Part shown: positions 14,467 through 22,009 of the stretch, one piece after another
Layout: each line of letters opens with the position of its first letter
Position numbering within the stretch: position 1 is the stretch's first letter
DNA from: Bacteroidales bacterium
Lineage (GTDB): Bacteria; Bacteroidota; Bacteroidia; Bacteroidales; ML635J-15
DNA: 22,009 nt
Assembly (NCBI GenBank): GCA_023228725.1
Contig: JALOAQ010000045.1
Location: 1 to 22,009 of the forward strand
Reading direction: 5' to 3'
Notes under the pieces: model-generated
What the model was told of the DNA's origin: nothing
Database searches by the model: none
What the model saw: only the letters and a program-made list of their open reading frames with translations
Program-made: the position numbers and the translations under genes

Positions 14467-16221
14467 ATGGCAAAAGAAATAAAATTTAGTCTTTTATATA
14501 GAGACATGTGGCAATCAAGTGGAAAATATGTTCCACGCGTTGACCAATTGAAGAAAATAGCACCTGTAATTATTGAAATGGGCTGTTTTGATAGAATTGA
14601 AACCAATGGTGGTGCTTTTGAACAAGTAAATTTACTTTATGGCGAAAATCCCAATCAAGCTGTAAGAGAATGGGTAGCACCATTTAATAAAGCTGGAATA
14701 CAAACTCATATGTTAGAAAGAGCTTTGAACGGCTTAAGAATGTTTCCCGTTCCTGCTGATGTTCGCCAATTAATGTTTAAAGTAAAAAAAGCTCAAGGTG
14801 TAGATATTTCACGCTCTTTTTGTGGTTTAAATGACCATAGAAACCTTGAATTATCAGTAAAATATGCCAAAGAAGCAGGTATGATTTCTCAAGCAGCACT
14901 TAGCATTACTTATTCTGAAATTCATACCGTTGAATATTATATGGGAATAGTGGAAAAACTAATGCAATACGGAGCTGACGAAATTTGTTTAAAAGATATG
15001 GCGGGAGTTGGACGACCAGTTAGTTTAGGACGTTTAGTTCACGAAATTAAAGCTGCTTATCCAAATGTAATCGTTCAATATCACGGGCATTCAGGTCCAG
15101 GCTTTTCGGTAGCTTCAATGTTGGAAGTAGCCAAAGCCGGAGTTGATTATATCGATGTTGCAATGGAACCTCTTTCTTGGGGAACTTCACACCCAGACGT
15201 TATTACTATCCAAGAAATGCTTAAAGATGCAGGTTTTAAAGTTCCAAATATTGATATGAACGCATATATGAAAGCCAGAACTTTAACTCAAGAATTTATT
15301 GACGAATGGCTTGGATTATGGATAAATCCAAAAAATAGAGAAATGTCCTCCTTACTTGTTGGCTCAGGTTTGCCTGGAGGAATGATGGGTTCAATGATGG
15401 CAGATTTAGAAAGTGTACATACAGGAATAAATACACAATTAAAAGCAGCAGGAAAAAATACTTTAAGCACTGACGAATTATTAGTAATGCTTTTCGATGA
15501 AGTTCAATATGTATGGCCTAAATTAGGATACCCGCCTTTAGTTACGCCTTTTAGTCAATATGTGAAAAATATTGCTTTGATGAATGTTATGTTTATGCTT
15601 CAAGGAAAAAATAGATTTGACATGATTGACAAAAATTCTTGGGATATGATTCAAGGTAAAGCTGGTGTTTTGCCCGGACCACTTGCACCCGAAATTATTG
15701 AAATTGCTAAAGCTCAAGGAAAAGAATTTTATACTGGCCTACCTCAAGATGCATATCCGAACGAATTAGATAAATATCGTGCAGAAATGAAAGAAAATGG
15801 CTGGGATTTTGGACAAGATGATGAAGAGCTTTTCGAATTTGCAATGCACGACAGACAATATCGTGATTATAAATCCGGTTTAGCGAAAGAAAGGTTTGAA
15901 GAAGAATTAAATTCTTTAAAATACAAAAAAGCAGAAAATAAATCTGTAACTCCTGAAGCAACAGAAATTCAAAAGAATTTAGTGGAAATAAAATCACCAG
16001 CTAAAGGAAAAATTTATTATGATTTAAGTATAGAGCTTGATAGAGAAATTATTAAACCAAATGATACCATTAATAAAGGTAAACGATTGTTTTATATACA
16101 GTCTAACACCCATTATCAAGAAGTACTTGCAAATTTTAATGGTAAATTAAATTCTGTGCTAATTAAACAAGGCGACTCGGTTGATAAAGACGATGTTATT
16201 GCTTTAGTTGAAATAAATTAA
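14467..16221 (+). CDS. OadA/PycB-like carboxyltransferase with a degenerate biotinyl domain
   Basis: The 584-residue product resembles oxaloacetate decarboxylase alpha / pyruvate carboxylase subunit B, which moves a carboxyl group between biotin and pyruvate/oxaloacetate. The TIM-barrel carboxyltransferase domain retains a metal-site Asp13 and Gln16 in RDMWQSSGK, the putative carbamylated Lys176 in CLKDMAG, and His206/His208 in YHGHSGPG. RDMWQS replaces the usual RDAHQS, a variant I recall from Bacteroidota OadA-type proteins. A PYC_OADA-like middle domain contains GLPGGMMGSMMADL and YPPLVTPFSQYV. The final ~80 residues fold-match a biotinyl domain (SPAKGKIYYDL, a central hinge, then NGKLNSVLIKQGDSVDKDDVIALVE). 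The hinge position of the biotinyl lysine is Thr548 in QSNTHYQ, and no lysine is near. The start is ATG at 14467; the TTG at 14461 gives no gain. Neighbours include no oadB, oadG or biotin carboxylase. Annotators may call it OadA or PycB. Confidence 0.85.
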   Translation: MAKEIKFSLLYRDMWQSSGKYVPRVDQLKKIAPVIIEMGCFDRIETNGGAFEQVNLLYGENPNQAVREWVAPFNKAGIQTHMLERALNGLRMFPVPADVRQLMFKVKKAQGVDISRSFCGLNDHRNLELSVKYAKEAGMISQAALSITYSEIHTVEYYMGIVEKLMQYGADEICLKDMAGVGRPVSLGRLVHEIKAAYPNVIVQYHGHSGPGFSVASMLEVAKAGVDYIDVAMEPLSWGTSHPDVITIQEMLKDAGFKVPNIDMNAYMKARTLTQEFIDEWLGLWINPKNREMSSLLVGSGLPGGMMGSMMADLESVHTGINTQLKAAGKNTLSTDELLVMLFDEVQYVWPKLGYPPLVTPFSQYVKNIALMNVMFMLQGKNRFDMIDKNSWDMIQGKAGVLPGPLAPEIIEIAKAQGKEFYTGLPQDAYPNELDKYRAEMKENGWDFGQDDEELFEFAMHDRQYRDYKSGLAKERFEEELNSLKYKKAENKSVTPEATEIQKNLVEIKSPAKGKIYYDLSIELDREIIKPNDTINKGKRLFYIQSNTHYQEVLANFNGKLNSVLIKQGDSVDKDDVIALVEIN

Positions 16222-16227
16222 ATATAA

Positions 16228-16260
16228 AGAGGCTGTCCGAAAAAGACAGCCTCTATTTTT
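16228..16260 (+). terminator. Strong intrinsic terminator after the carboxyltransferase gene
   Basis: AGAGGCTGTC (16228-16237) pairs perfectly with GACAGCCTCT (16245-16254) around a 7-nt loop, CGAAAAA. ATTTTT follows to 16260. It begins 7 bp after the stop codon and ends on the base before the next ATG. The stem is GC-rich compared with the surroundings, and this is the clearest terminator in the window. Confidence 0.9.
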
Positions 16261-17148
16261 ATGAAAATAGATTTAAACAATTATTTCCCCAACTATCAAT
16301 TAATTGATTGTGGTAATGGCAAAAAATTAGAAAAATTTAATAATATTGTTTTAATTCGACCAGAAATAACAGCGACAGGCAATTCACAACTTTCTATTAA
16401 AGAATGGAAAAATATTGCAAATGCAGAATTTATTGAAACTTCAAAAAATCAAGGTTATTGGGATATTTTAAAAAACTTTAAACAAACTTGGTTTATAAAT
16501 TACCAAAACGAACAAATAAATATTAATGCAGAATTAAGATTGACTAATTCAAAACATATAGGTATTTTTCCTGAACAAGTTTTAAACTGGCTTTTTATAA
16601 AAAATATTTCAGAAAATTATCCTGATATGAATTTTTTAAATTTATTTGGATATACTGGCCTAACAAGTATTGCAGCAGCTAGATTTTCTAAAAGCGTAAC
16701 TCATATTGATTCTATTAAAAAAGTTGTGGATTGGACAAAAATAAATGCGAAAAACTCGGGAATTGATAATATCAGGCTTATTTGTGAAGATGCTCCAAAA
16801 TTTGTTGAAAGAGAAATAAAAAGGACAGCAAAGCCCCCAACAAATTTAAATAATAAATATGATGCCGTTATTCTCGATCCACCGCCTATAGGTGTTGGTG
16901 CAAATAATGAAAAATGGATATTAAATAAAATGTTAGATAAACTTCTTCAAAATATTGCATTGATTTTAAAAGAAAAATCTTTTGTTATAATGAATTTATA
17001 TAGCCATAGCTTAAATAAAAATTATGTAAATGAAATAATTCATAAAAACTTTCCAAAACATAAAGTAAAATTAAATGAAGAAGTTTTTAGCCTTTCAAAA
17101 TATGGAAACACTATAAGCCATTCTACTTTTATTCATCTCGAAAATTAA
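16261..17148 (+). CDS. RlmI-like class I SAM-dependent methyltransferase
   Basis: The 295-residue product is of the Methyltrans_SAM type, related to rRNA cytosine methyltransferases RlmI/RlmK. It has no N-terminal PUA domain that I can recognise. Markers are IRPEITA (32-38, usually IRPEPQA), HIGIFPEQ (99-106), SAM motif I NLFGYTG (127-133), acidic residue Asp150 after motif I, and the catalytic-type ILDPPPIGVG (204-213, usually DPPxYGRG). The expected activity is methylation of rRNA in the cytoplasm, but the substrate is not shown. The LIDCGNGKKLEKF start matches the family, so the ATG at 16261 is likely right. That ATG directly follows the upstream terminator T-run, and I see no promoter or clear ribosome binding site for it. 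It converges on the aldolase gene with 6 bp between stop codons. Confidence 0.85.
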   Translation: MKIDLNNYFPNYQLIDCGNGKKLEKFNNIVLIRPEITATGNSQLSIKEWKNIANAEFIETSKNQGYWDILKNFKQTWFINYQNEQININAELRLTNSKHIGIFPEQVLNWLFIKNISENYPDMNFLNLFGYTGLTSIAAARFSKSVTHIDSIKKVVDWTKINAKNSGIDNIRLICEDAPKFVEREIKRTAKPPTNLNNKYDAVILDPPPIGVGANNEKWILNKMLDKLLQNIALILKEKSFVIMNLYSHSLNKNYVNEIIHKNFPKHKVKLNEEVFSLSKYGNTISHSTFIHLEN

Positions 17149-17154
17149 ATTATC

Positions 17155-18186
17155 TTAGTGCTTAGTTAAAGCTTCAAAGTTCAAGAAAGCATCCACTGCT
17201 TCTTCTTTAGTAGCCCATGAACAAACTAATCTCAGAACAGAATTATTTTCATCAAATTTAGACCAAACATAAAATTCAAAGTGTTTACTTAATTTTTGAA
17301 TAATTTCATTAGGTAAAATTGGGAATATTTGATTTGTTATTGGTTCAGCAAAAAACGAATAGCCTTTGGCTTTAAGTCCATTTGCAAGTTTTTGAGCCAT
17401 TTTATTTGCATGATTAGCTAAATCAAAGAATAAGTTATCAGAAAACAAAACATCAAATTGTATTCCCAATAATCTTCCTTTTGCCGGCAATGCTCCTTTT
17501 TGCTTCATATTATATCTGAAATATGATTTTAATTCAGGATTTATAATTACAATTGCCTCTCCAATTAAAGCTCCGTTTTTTGTACCACCTATATAAAATG
17601 CATCTGCGTATTTACATAAATCTTCAAATTTTAAATCATTATTTTTAGAAAGCATTGCTGCTCCCAACCTTGCACCATCTATATAAAGATATAAATTATT
17701 CTTTTTACATATTTTTGAAATATTTTCCAATTCATTTTTAGTGTAAACCGTGCCTAATTCTGTTGAATTTGAAATAAAAACTAAGCGAGGCACAACCATA
17801 TGTTCATCATAATGAAAATCCACTGCATATTGAATTTCCTCAGGGCTTATTTTTCCGTTTTCACCGAGATAAGTATTAATTTTATGTCCTGTAAACTCTA
17901 TTGCTCCTGCTTCGTGTACCTCAATATGGGCAGTTTGCGCAGCAATAACAGATTCATAAGGTTTTAAAAATGATGATATACAAAGTAAATTTGCTTGAGT
18001 TCCGCCTGTAACAAAATGAATATCAGCCTCAGGGCAATTTAACTTCTTTTTTATTTTTTCAGCAGCCGACAAACTATACTTATCTTCTCCATAGCCTTCT
18101 AACTGTTCCAAATTTGAACTTAGCAAAGCATCTAAAATATTCTGATGCCCACCTTCACTATAATCATTTAAAAAACTATATTTCAT
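17155..18186 (-). CDS. Threonine aldolase-family PLP enzyme
   Basis: This 343-residue fold-type I PLP enzyme most likely cleaves L-threonine or L-allo-threonine to glycine and acetaldehyde. The N-terminus FLNDYSEGGHQNIL...GYGEDKYS is typical of the threonine aldolase / beta-eliminating lyase branch. Other markers are VTGGTQANL (59-67, phosphate-binding region), HIEVHEAGAIE (87-97), IDGARLG (169-175, with Asp170 and Arg173) and IGGTKNGAL (199-207), where Lys203 is the PLP Schiff-base lysine. The length is normal. It is the last gene of the tsaB / Bax-inhibitor cluster, 36 bp after the latter. A related beta-eliminating activity, such as tyrosine phenol-lyase-like, cannot be excluded but is less likely. 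An ltaE symbol is often given to such genes; exact substrate preference is not visible. Confidence 0.88.
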   Translation of the reverse strand: MKYSFLNDYSEGGHQNILDALLSSNLEQLEGYGEDKYSLSAAEKIKKKLNCPEADIHFVTGGTQANLLCISSFLKPYESVIAAQTAHIEVHEAGAIEFTGHKINTYLGENGKISPEEIQYAVDFHYDEHMVVPRLVFISNSTELGTVYTKNELENISKICKKNNLYLYIDGARLGAAMLSKNNDLKFEDLCKYADAFYIGGTKNGALIGEAIVIINPELKSYFRYNMKQKGALPAKGRLLGIQFDVLFSDNLFFDLANHANKMAQKLANGLKAKGYSFFAEPITNQIFPILPNEIIQKLSKHFEFYVWSKFDENNSVLRLVCSWATKEEAVDAFLNFEALTKH

Positions 18187-18222
18187 CTTGCACTATGCTA
18201 AGCAATAGTAAAATTTAAAACA

Positions 18223-18960
18223 CTACCTTCTATTCAAATAGCTTAATAGTCTTAGCACTTCTAAATACAACCAAATTAAAGTAAGCATAAGTCCAAAAGC
18301 TGCAAACCATTCCATATCTTTTGGAGCACCTCTATCACTTGCTTCTTGAATAAAATTAAAATCTAAAATTAGATTTAAAGCAGCAATTACAACAATAAAT
18401 GCACTAATTGCAATTCCAATTGGCCCGCCTTGATGCAAGTAAGGAATTTCCACTCCAAAAAAACCTAAAACAAAAGAAAGAATATAAACAAGAGCTATTC
18501 CGCCAGTGGCAATAATTACACCAGAACGAAACTTATCTGTTACTTTTATAATTTCCGAACGAAATAAAAAAAGCATTACTCCCATTATTGCAAAAGTAAT
18601 AAGTATTGCCTGCAAAACTATGCCTGAAAATAAGCTTTCATACAGCATAGAAACAGAGCCTAATAAAAGTCCCTGAGCTGCAACATAAAGCGGTGCAGTA
18701 TATTTTGCATACTTATGTGCAAAAATTGTTACCATTGCCAAAACAAAACCTACAATTCCAGAGCCAATCATAAGACTAGGTAAAAGTTCAGGATTGTATT
18801 GAGCTAATCGCCAAGACAAACTGGCCGTAACCAATAATATTAAAAATAATAATATCGATTTGTTTAAAGTTCCTTTAATACTCATTGTTTCAGAGCCAAG
18901 TTGAGCTGTTTCAAAAGCTTTTTCGCTAAAAGCTGGATTTGATGTGTTTGTTAATCTCAT
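18223..18960 (-). CDS. Bax inhibitor-1/YccA-like integral membrane protein
   Basis: The 245-residue product starts with a soluble MRLTNTSNPAFSEKAF segment typical of this bacterial BaxI_1 group. Seven hydrophobic segments follow, from about residue 32 (SILLFLILLVTASLSW) to about 240 (LMLTLIWLYLEVLRLLSYL). The interhelical stretch DFNFIQEASDRGAPKDMEW before the last helix is characteristic of the group, and its acidic residues fit the putative ion-conducting site of BI-1/TMBIM proteins. The protein sits in the inner membrane. Bacterial members have been linked to calcium leak or FtsH regulation, but the role of this subgroup is not settled. It starts 12 bp after tsaB and so is co-transcribed with it. 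Confidence 0.88.
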   Translation of the reverse strand: MRLTNTSNPAFSEKAFETAQLGSETMSIKGTLNKSILLFLILLVTASLSWRLAQYNPELLPSLMIGSGIVGFVLAMVTIFAHKYAKYTAPLYVAAQGLLLGSVSMLYESLFSGIVLQAILITFAIMGVMLFLFRSEIIKVTDKFRSGVIIATGGIALVYILSFVLGFFGVEIPYLHQGGPIGIAISAFIVVIAALNLILDFNFIQEASDRGAPKDMEWFAAFGLMLTLIWLYLEVLRLLSYLNRR

Positions 18961-18972
18961 ATTAATAATATT

Positions 18973-19677
18973 TTAAAATAATTTATTTTTAGGTTTAATT
19001 GCTACAAAATCTTTTAAATAAAAAGGTTCGTAATAAACTAAGTCAACAAATTCTTTGCCTTTTAGTTTTTTATGCGAAATTCCTGACATTAATTCAGCTG
19101 AGGGAAAAATATTGTCAATAAAAATAAAATTATCTGACATTAATGCTTCTTTACACTTTTTTGCCCCATTGCCACAAAAAACTATTTTTTTTGCTTTAAA
19201 ATCTAAAAAAGAGTTTTTATCAATAATTTTAGCCTGAGTTTCAAGAATTTTATTCAAATCTTTATCAAATATTGTTGTATATACCTCCATCCTTCTGGCA
19301 TCAATCATAGGAATAATTAAATCATAATCAAAATCAATTTTATTTTTAGCCATAGCAGCAATTATTTCCAAACTTTCTATGGCAATTAGTGGCAAATCCA
19401 AAGCTGTAGCAAAGCCTTTAGCAGTACTCACCCCTATTCTTAAGCCCGTATATGAACCCGGTCCACCACTTACTGCAACAGCTTTTATATTTTTTGGCAA
19501 AATAGAATTTTCTTTTAAAATATCTTGTATAAAAACAGCTAAAACTTGAGAATGAGATGCTTTTTCGCCTTTTTCAATATTAGGATTCTGAATTTTTAAA
19601 AATTTAGTCTCTCCATTTTGCGAAATTGAAACAGAACAAACATCTGTAGAAGTTTCTATGTTTAAAATATAGTCCAT
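18973..19677 (-). CDS. tsaB: tRNA threonylcarbamoyladenosine biosynthesis protein TsaB
   Basis: TsaB pairs with TsaD (and TsaE) to place threonylcarbamoyl on A37 of ANN-decoding tRNAs. The 234 residues show the ASKHA-fold start ILNIETSTDVCSVSI (4-18) and the diagnostic SGGPGSYTGLRIG (70-82), with SVSTAKG-like VSTAKGFA just after. The C-terminal part is diverged, as usual in this family, and lacks the metal-binding histidines of TsaD, which is normal for TsaB. It is the first gene of a three-gene minus-strand cluster with the Bax-inhibitor-like and threonine aldolase genes. The gap to the aldolase cluster member is 12 bp. A -7-like box lies 15 bp upstream of the ATG. Confidence 0.95.
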   Translation of the reverse strand: MDYILNIETSTDVCSVSISQNGETKFLKIQNPNIEKGEKASHSQVLAVFIQDILKENSILPKNIKAVAVSGGPGSYTGLRIGVSTAKGFATALDLPLIAIESLEIIAAMAKNKIDFDYDLIIPMIDARRMEVYTTIFDKDLNKILETQAKIIDKNSFLDFKAKKIVFCGNGAKKCKEALMSDNFIFIDNIFPSAELMSGISHKKLKGKEFVDLVYYEPFYLKDFVAIKPKNKLF

Positions 19678-19692
19678 TCTAAATTATTTTTG

Positions 19693-19700
19693 CAAAAATA
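19693..19700 (-). promoter_or_regulatory. Putative -7 element for the tsaB cluster
   Basis: TATTTTTG on the minus strand is a perfect TAnnTTTG, 15 bp before the tsaB ATG. The nearest upstream TTG is about 30 bp away, too far for the usual spacing, so only the -7 half is supported. Confidence 0.35.
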
Positions 19701-19731
19701 TAAAAAATAAGTTTAGCTTAAGTTTATTTAC

Positions 19732-19752
19732 AAAAAAAGAAAATGTATTTTC
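19732..19752 (-). terminator. Possible weak terminator after the SPOR-like gene
   Basis: On the minus strand GAAAA (19752-19748) can pair with TTTTC (19743-19739) around TACA, followed by a run of seven T. It lies 14 bp after the stop codon. The stem is short and AT-rich, so this is only a candidate. Confidence 0.3.
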
Positions 19753-19766
19753 AAAGTTTCTATAAT

Positions 19767-22009
19767 TTATTCAAGTCGTCTTGCTGTTTGTAAATCTATC
19801 CTTTTCCCATTATTATAAGCAATAATAAAAGCATCAGGAATCCCACCTGCTTTAACTATAGAAAGTTGAGTTTGAGCTTCATTAAATTTTGAAAAAACAC
19901 CAATTCTGTAAATATGCAAATCATTGTAATTATGTTGATAAAGTTTTTTATTTCCGGCTAATTTCTCAAATACATCTCTAATAAAACTATTAATATCTTT
20001 TTTAAAAGCACCTATCTGAATAAAATACTCTATTTTCTGAGTTTCTTCTATTTGTTTTTCTTCATCTTGCCTTATTTCTCTATCTTCTTGCCTAACTACT
20101 ATAATCTCTTGCTTAGGTTCTTCATTTAAAGCTTGAACACTTAATAAATTTCTTGCCTCATATAAATTAATTTTTTTGCCATTTGCATAAGCAATTACAA
20201 AAGCATCAGTAATTCCCATTTGCCTAATTCTGTTTTGGTCTTGAATAGCAGTGTTCAAATCATAATATTTTCCAAAAGTATGACGAATCAAGTTTGGCGA
20301 ATATTCATCATAAAACAAAGGTTCTAAATTATAAAGTCTTTCAGGAGCAATTCTCTCACGATAAACTCCTACTTGAACACAATAAAACACTTCTCTTGTT
20401 TTTGTTAAATCTAATTCAAGTTTTGGACTTATTTCCTCATTCTCAACTTCTGGTTTTTGAGTTATAATATTTTCATCTGCATCAAACTCTATTTCAACTA
20501 CTTTTTCTTTATTAGCTAATAAATCTTCTTGTCTTTGAATTTGTATTTCCTGTTCAATTCTGCGAGCTTCAGCAATATTTATTCTTTTCCCTTTATAATA
20601 AGCCACTATAAAAGCATCTGCAAAACCACTATTCTTAACTTTTGGGAGATTTTCTTGAGCAATAGTAAATTGATAATAAGTTCCTGTCATAAAACGAATT
20701 AAACGAGAATTTTCAATATTTTCTGTAAACAATGGCAATAAACTTGGAAAATTATTCTCATCAAGCATATTATTATACGCCGCAAACTGAATACGATAAT
20801 AAAAATCCAAATTTGAACTTTCTAATTTTTGAGTTTCATCAATTTCTAATTTATCTTCTTCAATATTCTCTGCAATTATCTCTTTTTCAGGAATAAGCAT
20901 TTCATCTTCTAAGTCTGTTTCGCTTGTTTCATTTTCAATAAACTCTGCTATATCTTCAAGTTCAACTTGCTTATAATATGGTGTTAAAATTTCACTGTTT
21001 TTATCTTGGAAACTCAAAACTTCGTTAGCTAATTCAATGTTTTTAAAACTAAGTATAGATAATTTTTCAGTTTTTTCAAACTCTTCAATAATAGTTTTAT
21101 TATTTGTTTTTGAATCATAATTCAAAAGTTTATAATAATTAGAAATTAAATCTTGAAAATCATTTTCAGACTTTGTTTTTAAACTATCCGAAACATTTTT
21201 TATAATCTCATCTTCGCTTCCTAAATTTTCATCAAAAAACTTTGTTCGTATGCTATATTCTAAAATTGCATAATCTTTTGCATTTTTCACATAATCATTT
21301 ATTAGCTTAACTTGTTGTTTTTCAAGCTTTTCAACTGCTTTTTTATCCTTTTTATAAACTGAATAATTAGAGCTTTCTGAAATTAATTTTTCATATTCTT
21401 TGATTTGATTTTCATTATATTTTATCTTAGATTCAAGTTTTGCAAGCTTAGTTTCCAAACTGTTCAAAGTTTTTTCATCTTCTTTATCATGCTTATAATC
21501 AATTTTACTAATGATTTTTATATCTTTATCTTCAATTTCTGAACTTTCAGGTTTAAATAAGACCGCAAAATCTTCGGGATTGGAATTTTTCATAATTTCA
21601 GAAATAATTAAATTTTCTGTTTCATTAGCTTTTTCATAAATATTTAAGATTTCTTCATTAGAATAAAAGTTACTATAAGAAATTATAGAATTTCTTGCAT
21701 CTTCATAGTTTTCAATTAATTTTTGATACTCAGAATTATTAACAAGTTCGGGATTTATGCTTTTGTAAATATCATTTATCTCTTTTATAAAATTTAATCT
21801 AGTTTCACTTTGTTCTATCAAAATTTTATTTTGCTGATTTTCTAATCTCGTTTTTTCTAAATTAAGTTTTTTTGCTTGTTTTTTAGAGCTATTTTGTTCA
21901 ATTTTATTATTCAAATCAGAAATTTTCTCTTGATTCTCAATAATTTCATTTTGTGTCTTATTAATTTTTGTATTTTTATTTGAAAAAGCTAAATCTTCGT
22001 TATTAAAAT
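19767..22009 (-). CDS. Large envelope protein with coiled-coil-like region and three SPOR-like repeats (5' end outside window)
   Basis: The reading frame is open to the right edge, so at least 746 residues are present and the N-terminus is missing. A TTG at 21914 could be taken as a start, but the same frame reads on through 31 further codons (ending NQEKISD) with the same lysine/glutamate/asparagine-rich style and no stop. The part from 22009 to about 20850 is highly charged and helical, with many L-x-x-x-E/K patterns (for example LETKLAKLESKIKYNENQIK), and probably forms coiled coils. The C-terminal third has three related modules, each opening YRIQFAAY / YCVQVGVY / YFIQIGAF and closing DAFIVAYYKGKRI / DAFVIAYANGKKI / DAFIIAYNNGKRI. 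These resemble SPOR domains, which bind denuded peptidoglycan. The protein is probably periplasmic or outer-membrane associated, but its signal and full architecture cannot be seen. Confidence 0.8.
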   Translation of the reverse strand, partial: FNNEDLAFSNKNTKINKTQNEIIENQEKISDLNNKIEQNSSKKQAKKLNLEKTRLENQQNKILIEQSETRLNFIKEINDIYKSINPELVNNSEYQKLIENYEDARNSIISYSNFYSNEEILNIYEKANETENLIISEIMKNSNPEDFAVLFKPESSEIEDKDIKIISKIDYKHDKEDEKTLNSLETKLAKLESKIKYNENQIKEYEKLISESSNYSVYKKDKKAVEKLEKQQVKLINDYVKNAKDYAILEYSIRTKFFDENLGSEDEIIKNVSDSLKTKSENDFQDLISNYYKLLNYDSKTNNKTIIEEFEKTEKLSILSFKNIELANEVLSFQDKNSEILTPYYKQVELEDIAEFIENETSETDLEDEMLIPEKEIIAENIEEDKLEIDETQKLESSNLDFYYRIQFAAYNNMLDENNFPSLLPLFTENIENSRLIRFMTGTYYQFTIAQENLPKVKNSGFADAFIVAYYKGKRINIAEARRIEQEIQIQRQEDLLANKEKVVEIEFDADENIITQKPEVENEEISPKLELDLTKTREVFYCVQVGVYRERIAPERLYNLEPLFYDEYSPNLIRHTFGKYYDLNTAIQDQNRIRQMGITDAFVIAYANGKKINLYEARNLLSVQALNEEPKQEIIVVRQEDREIRQDEEKQIEETQKIEYFIQIGAFKKDINSFIRDVFEKLAGNKKLYQHNYNDLHIYRIGVFSKFNEAQTQLSIVKAGGIPDAFIIAYNNGKRIDLQTARRLE
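19770..20808 (-). repeat. Three SPOR-like modules
   Basis: The modules lie at about 20808-20560, 20400-20140 and 20036-19770. Each starts with an aromatic residue and a VQ/IQ-G/A-A/V-Y/F strand and ends with DAF(I/V)-(V/I)-AY-x-x-GK(R/K)I followed by five residues and AR-like residues (IAEARR, LYEARN, LQTARR). They differ clearly in sequence and are separated by acidic, glutamine-rich linkers, so the triplication is old. Confidence 0.75.

Noticed and set aside
14105..14606. Minus-strand ORFs across the end of the type A gene and the next intergenic region
   Set aside because: They are built from reverse complements of AT-rich coding and terminator sequence and are very rich in Phe, Asn, Ile and Tyr with no domain.
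15707..15997. 96-codon minus-strand ORF inside the carboxyltransferase gene
   Set aside because: Antisense to a clearly coding region and without family resemblance.
21912..21914. TTG start for the SPOR-like protein, making it complete
   Set aside because: The frame continues without a stop to the window edge with matching composition, so the codon is most likely an internal leucine and the gene is truncated by the window.

Overview
The window looks like chromosomal DNA from a low-GC member of the Bacteroidota. Three things point there. Two large secreted proteins carry type IX secretion system (T9SS) sorting domains, one type B and one type A, together with SprB-like repeats. Several gene starts are preceded by the Bacteroidota promoter form TTG-N19/20-TAnnTTTG or its -7 half. 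The housekeeping proteins (UvrA, ComEC, the RDMWQS-type carboxyltransferase and the threonine aldolase) also have the form I know from that phylum. I see no phage, insertion sequence, tRNA, rRNA or CRISPR array, and base composition looks even throughout.

Layout. 1-291 is a promoter-bearing leader. 292-5322 (+) encodes a 1676-residue T9SS type B surface protein (DUF7948-like N-terminus, SBBP-type propeller, PKD, five SprB-like repeats, CHU_C-type tail). It converges on uvrA with 2 bp between stop codons. Read on the minus strand, ruvX (11847-11422), def, a small TPR lipoprotein and comEC form a tight operon with gaps of -4, 18 and 9 bp. uvrA follows comEC after 80 bp and has its own good promoter overlapping the comEC 3' end. 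Divergent from ruvX, 11954-14353 (+) encodes a choice-of-anchor-L protein with a T9SS type A tail, closed by a hairpin terminator. 14467-16221 (+) is a stand-alone OadA/PycB-like carboxyltransferase with a strong terminator. A RlmI-like methyltransferase ORF begins on the very next base after that terminator. It converges, with a 6-bp gap, on the minus-strand cluster tsaB, Bax-inhibitor-1-like, threonine aldolase. The right edge holds the 3' part of a large minus-strand protein with a coiled-coil-like region and three SPOR-like repeats. Its start lies outside the window.

How the genes relate. Most are ordinary housekeeping genes: nucleotide excision repair, competence-type DNA uptake, the YqgF/RuvX nuclease, N-terminal deformylation, tRNA t6A formation and threonine metabolism. 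The two T9SS clients and the SPOR-like protein belong to the cell envelope. I do not see a convincing undescribed multi-gene system. The points most worth checking are single-gene oddities: a biotinyl-like domain in the carboxyltransferase without the biotin-accepting lysine, a ComEC C-terminal domain without any histidine, the methyltransferase gene abutting a terminator, and the triplicated SPOR-like module.
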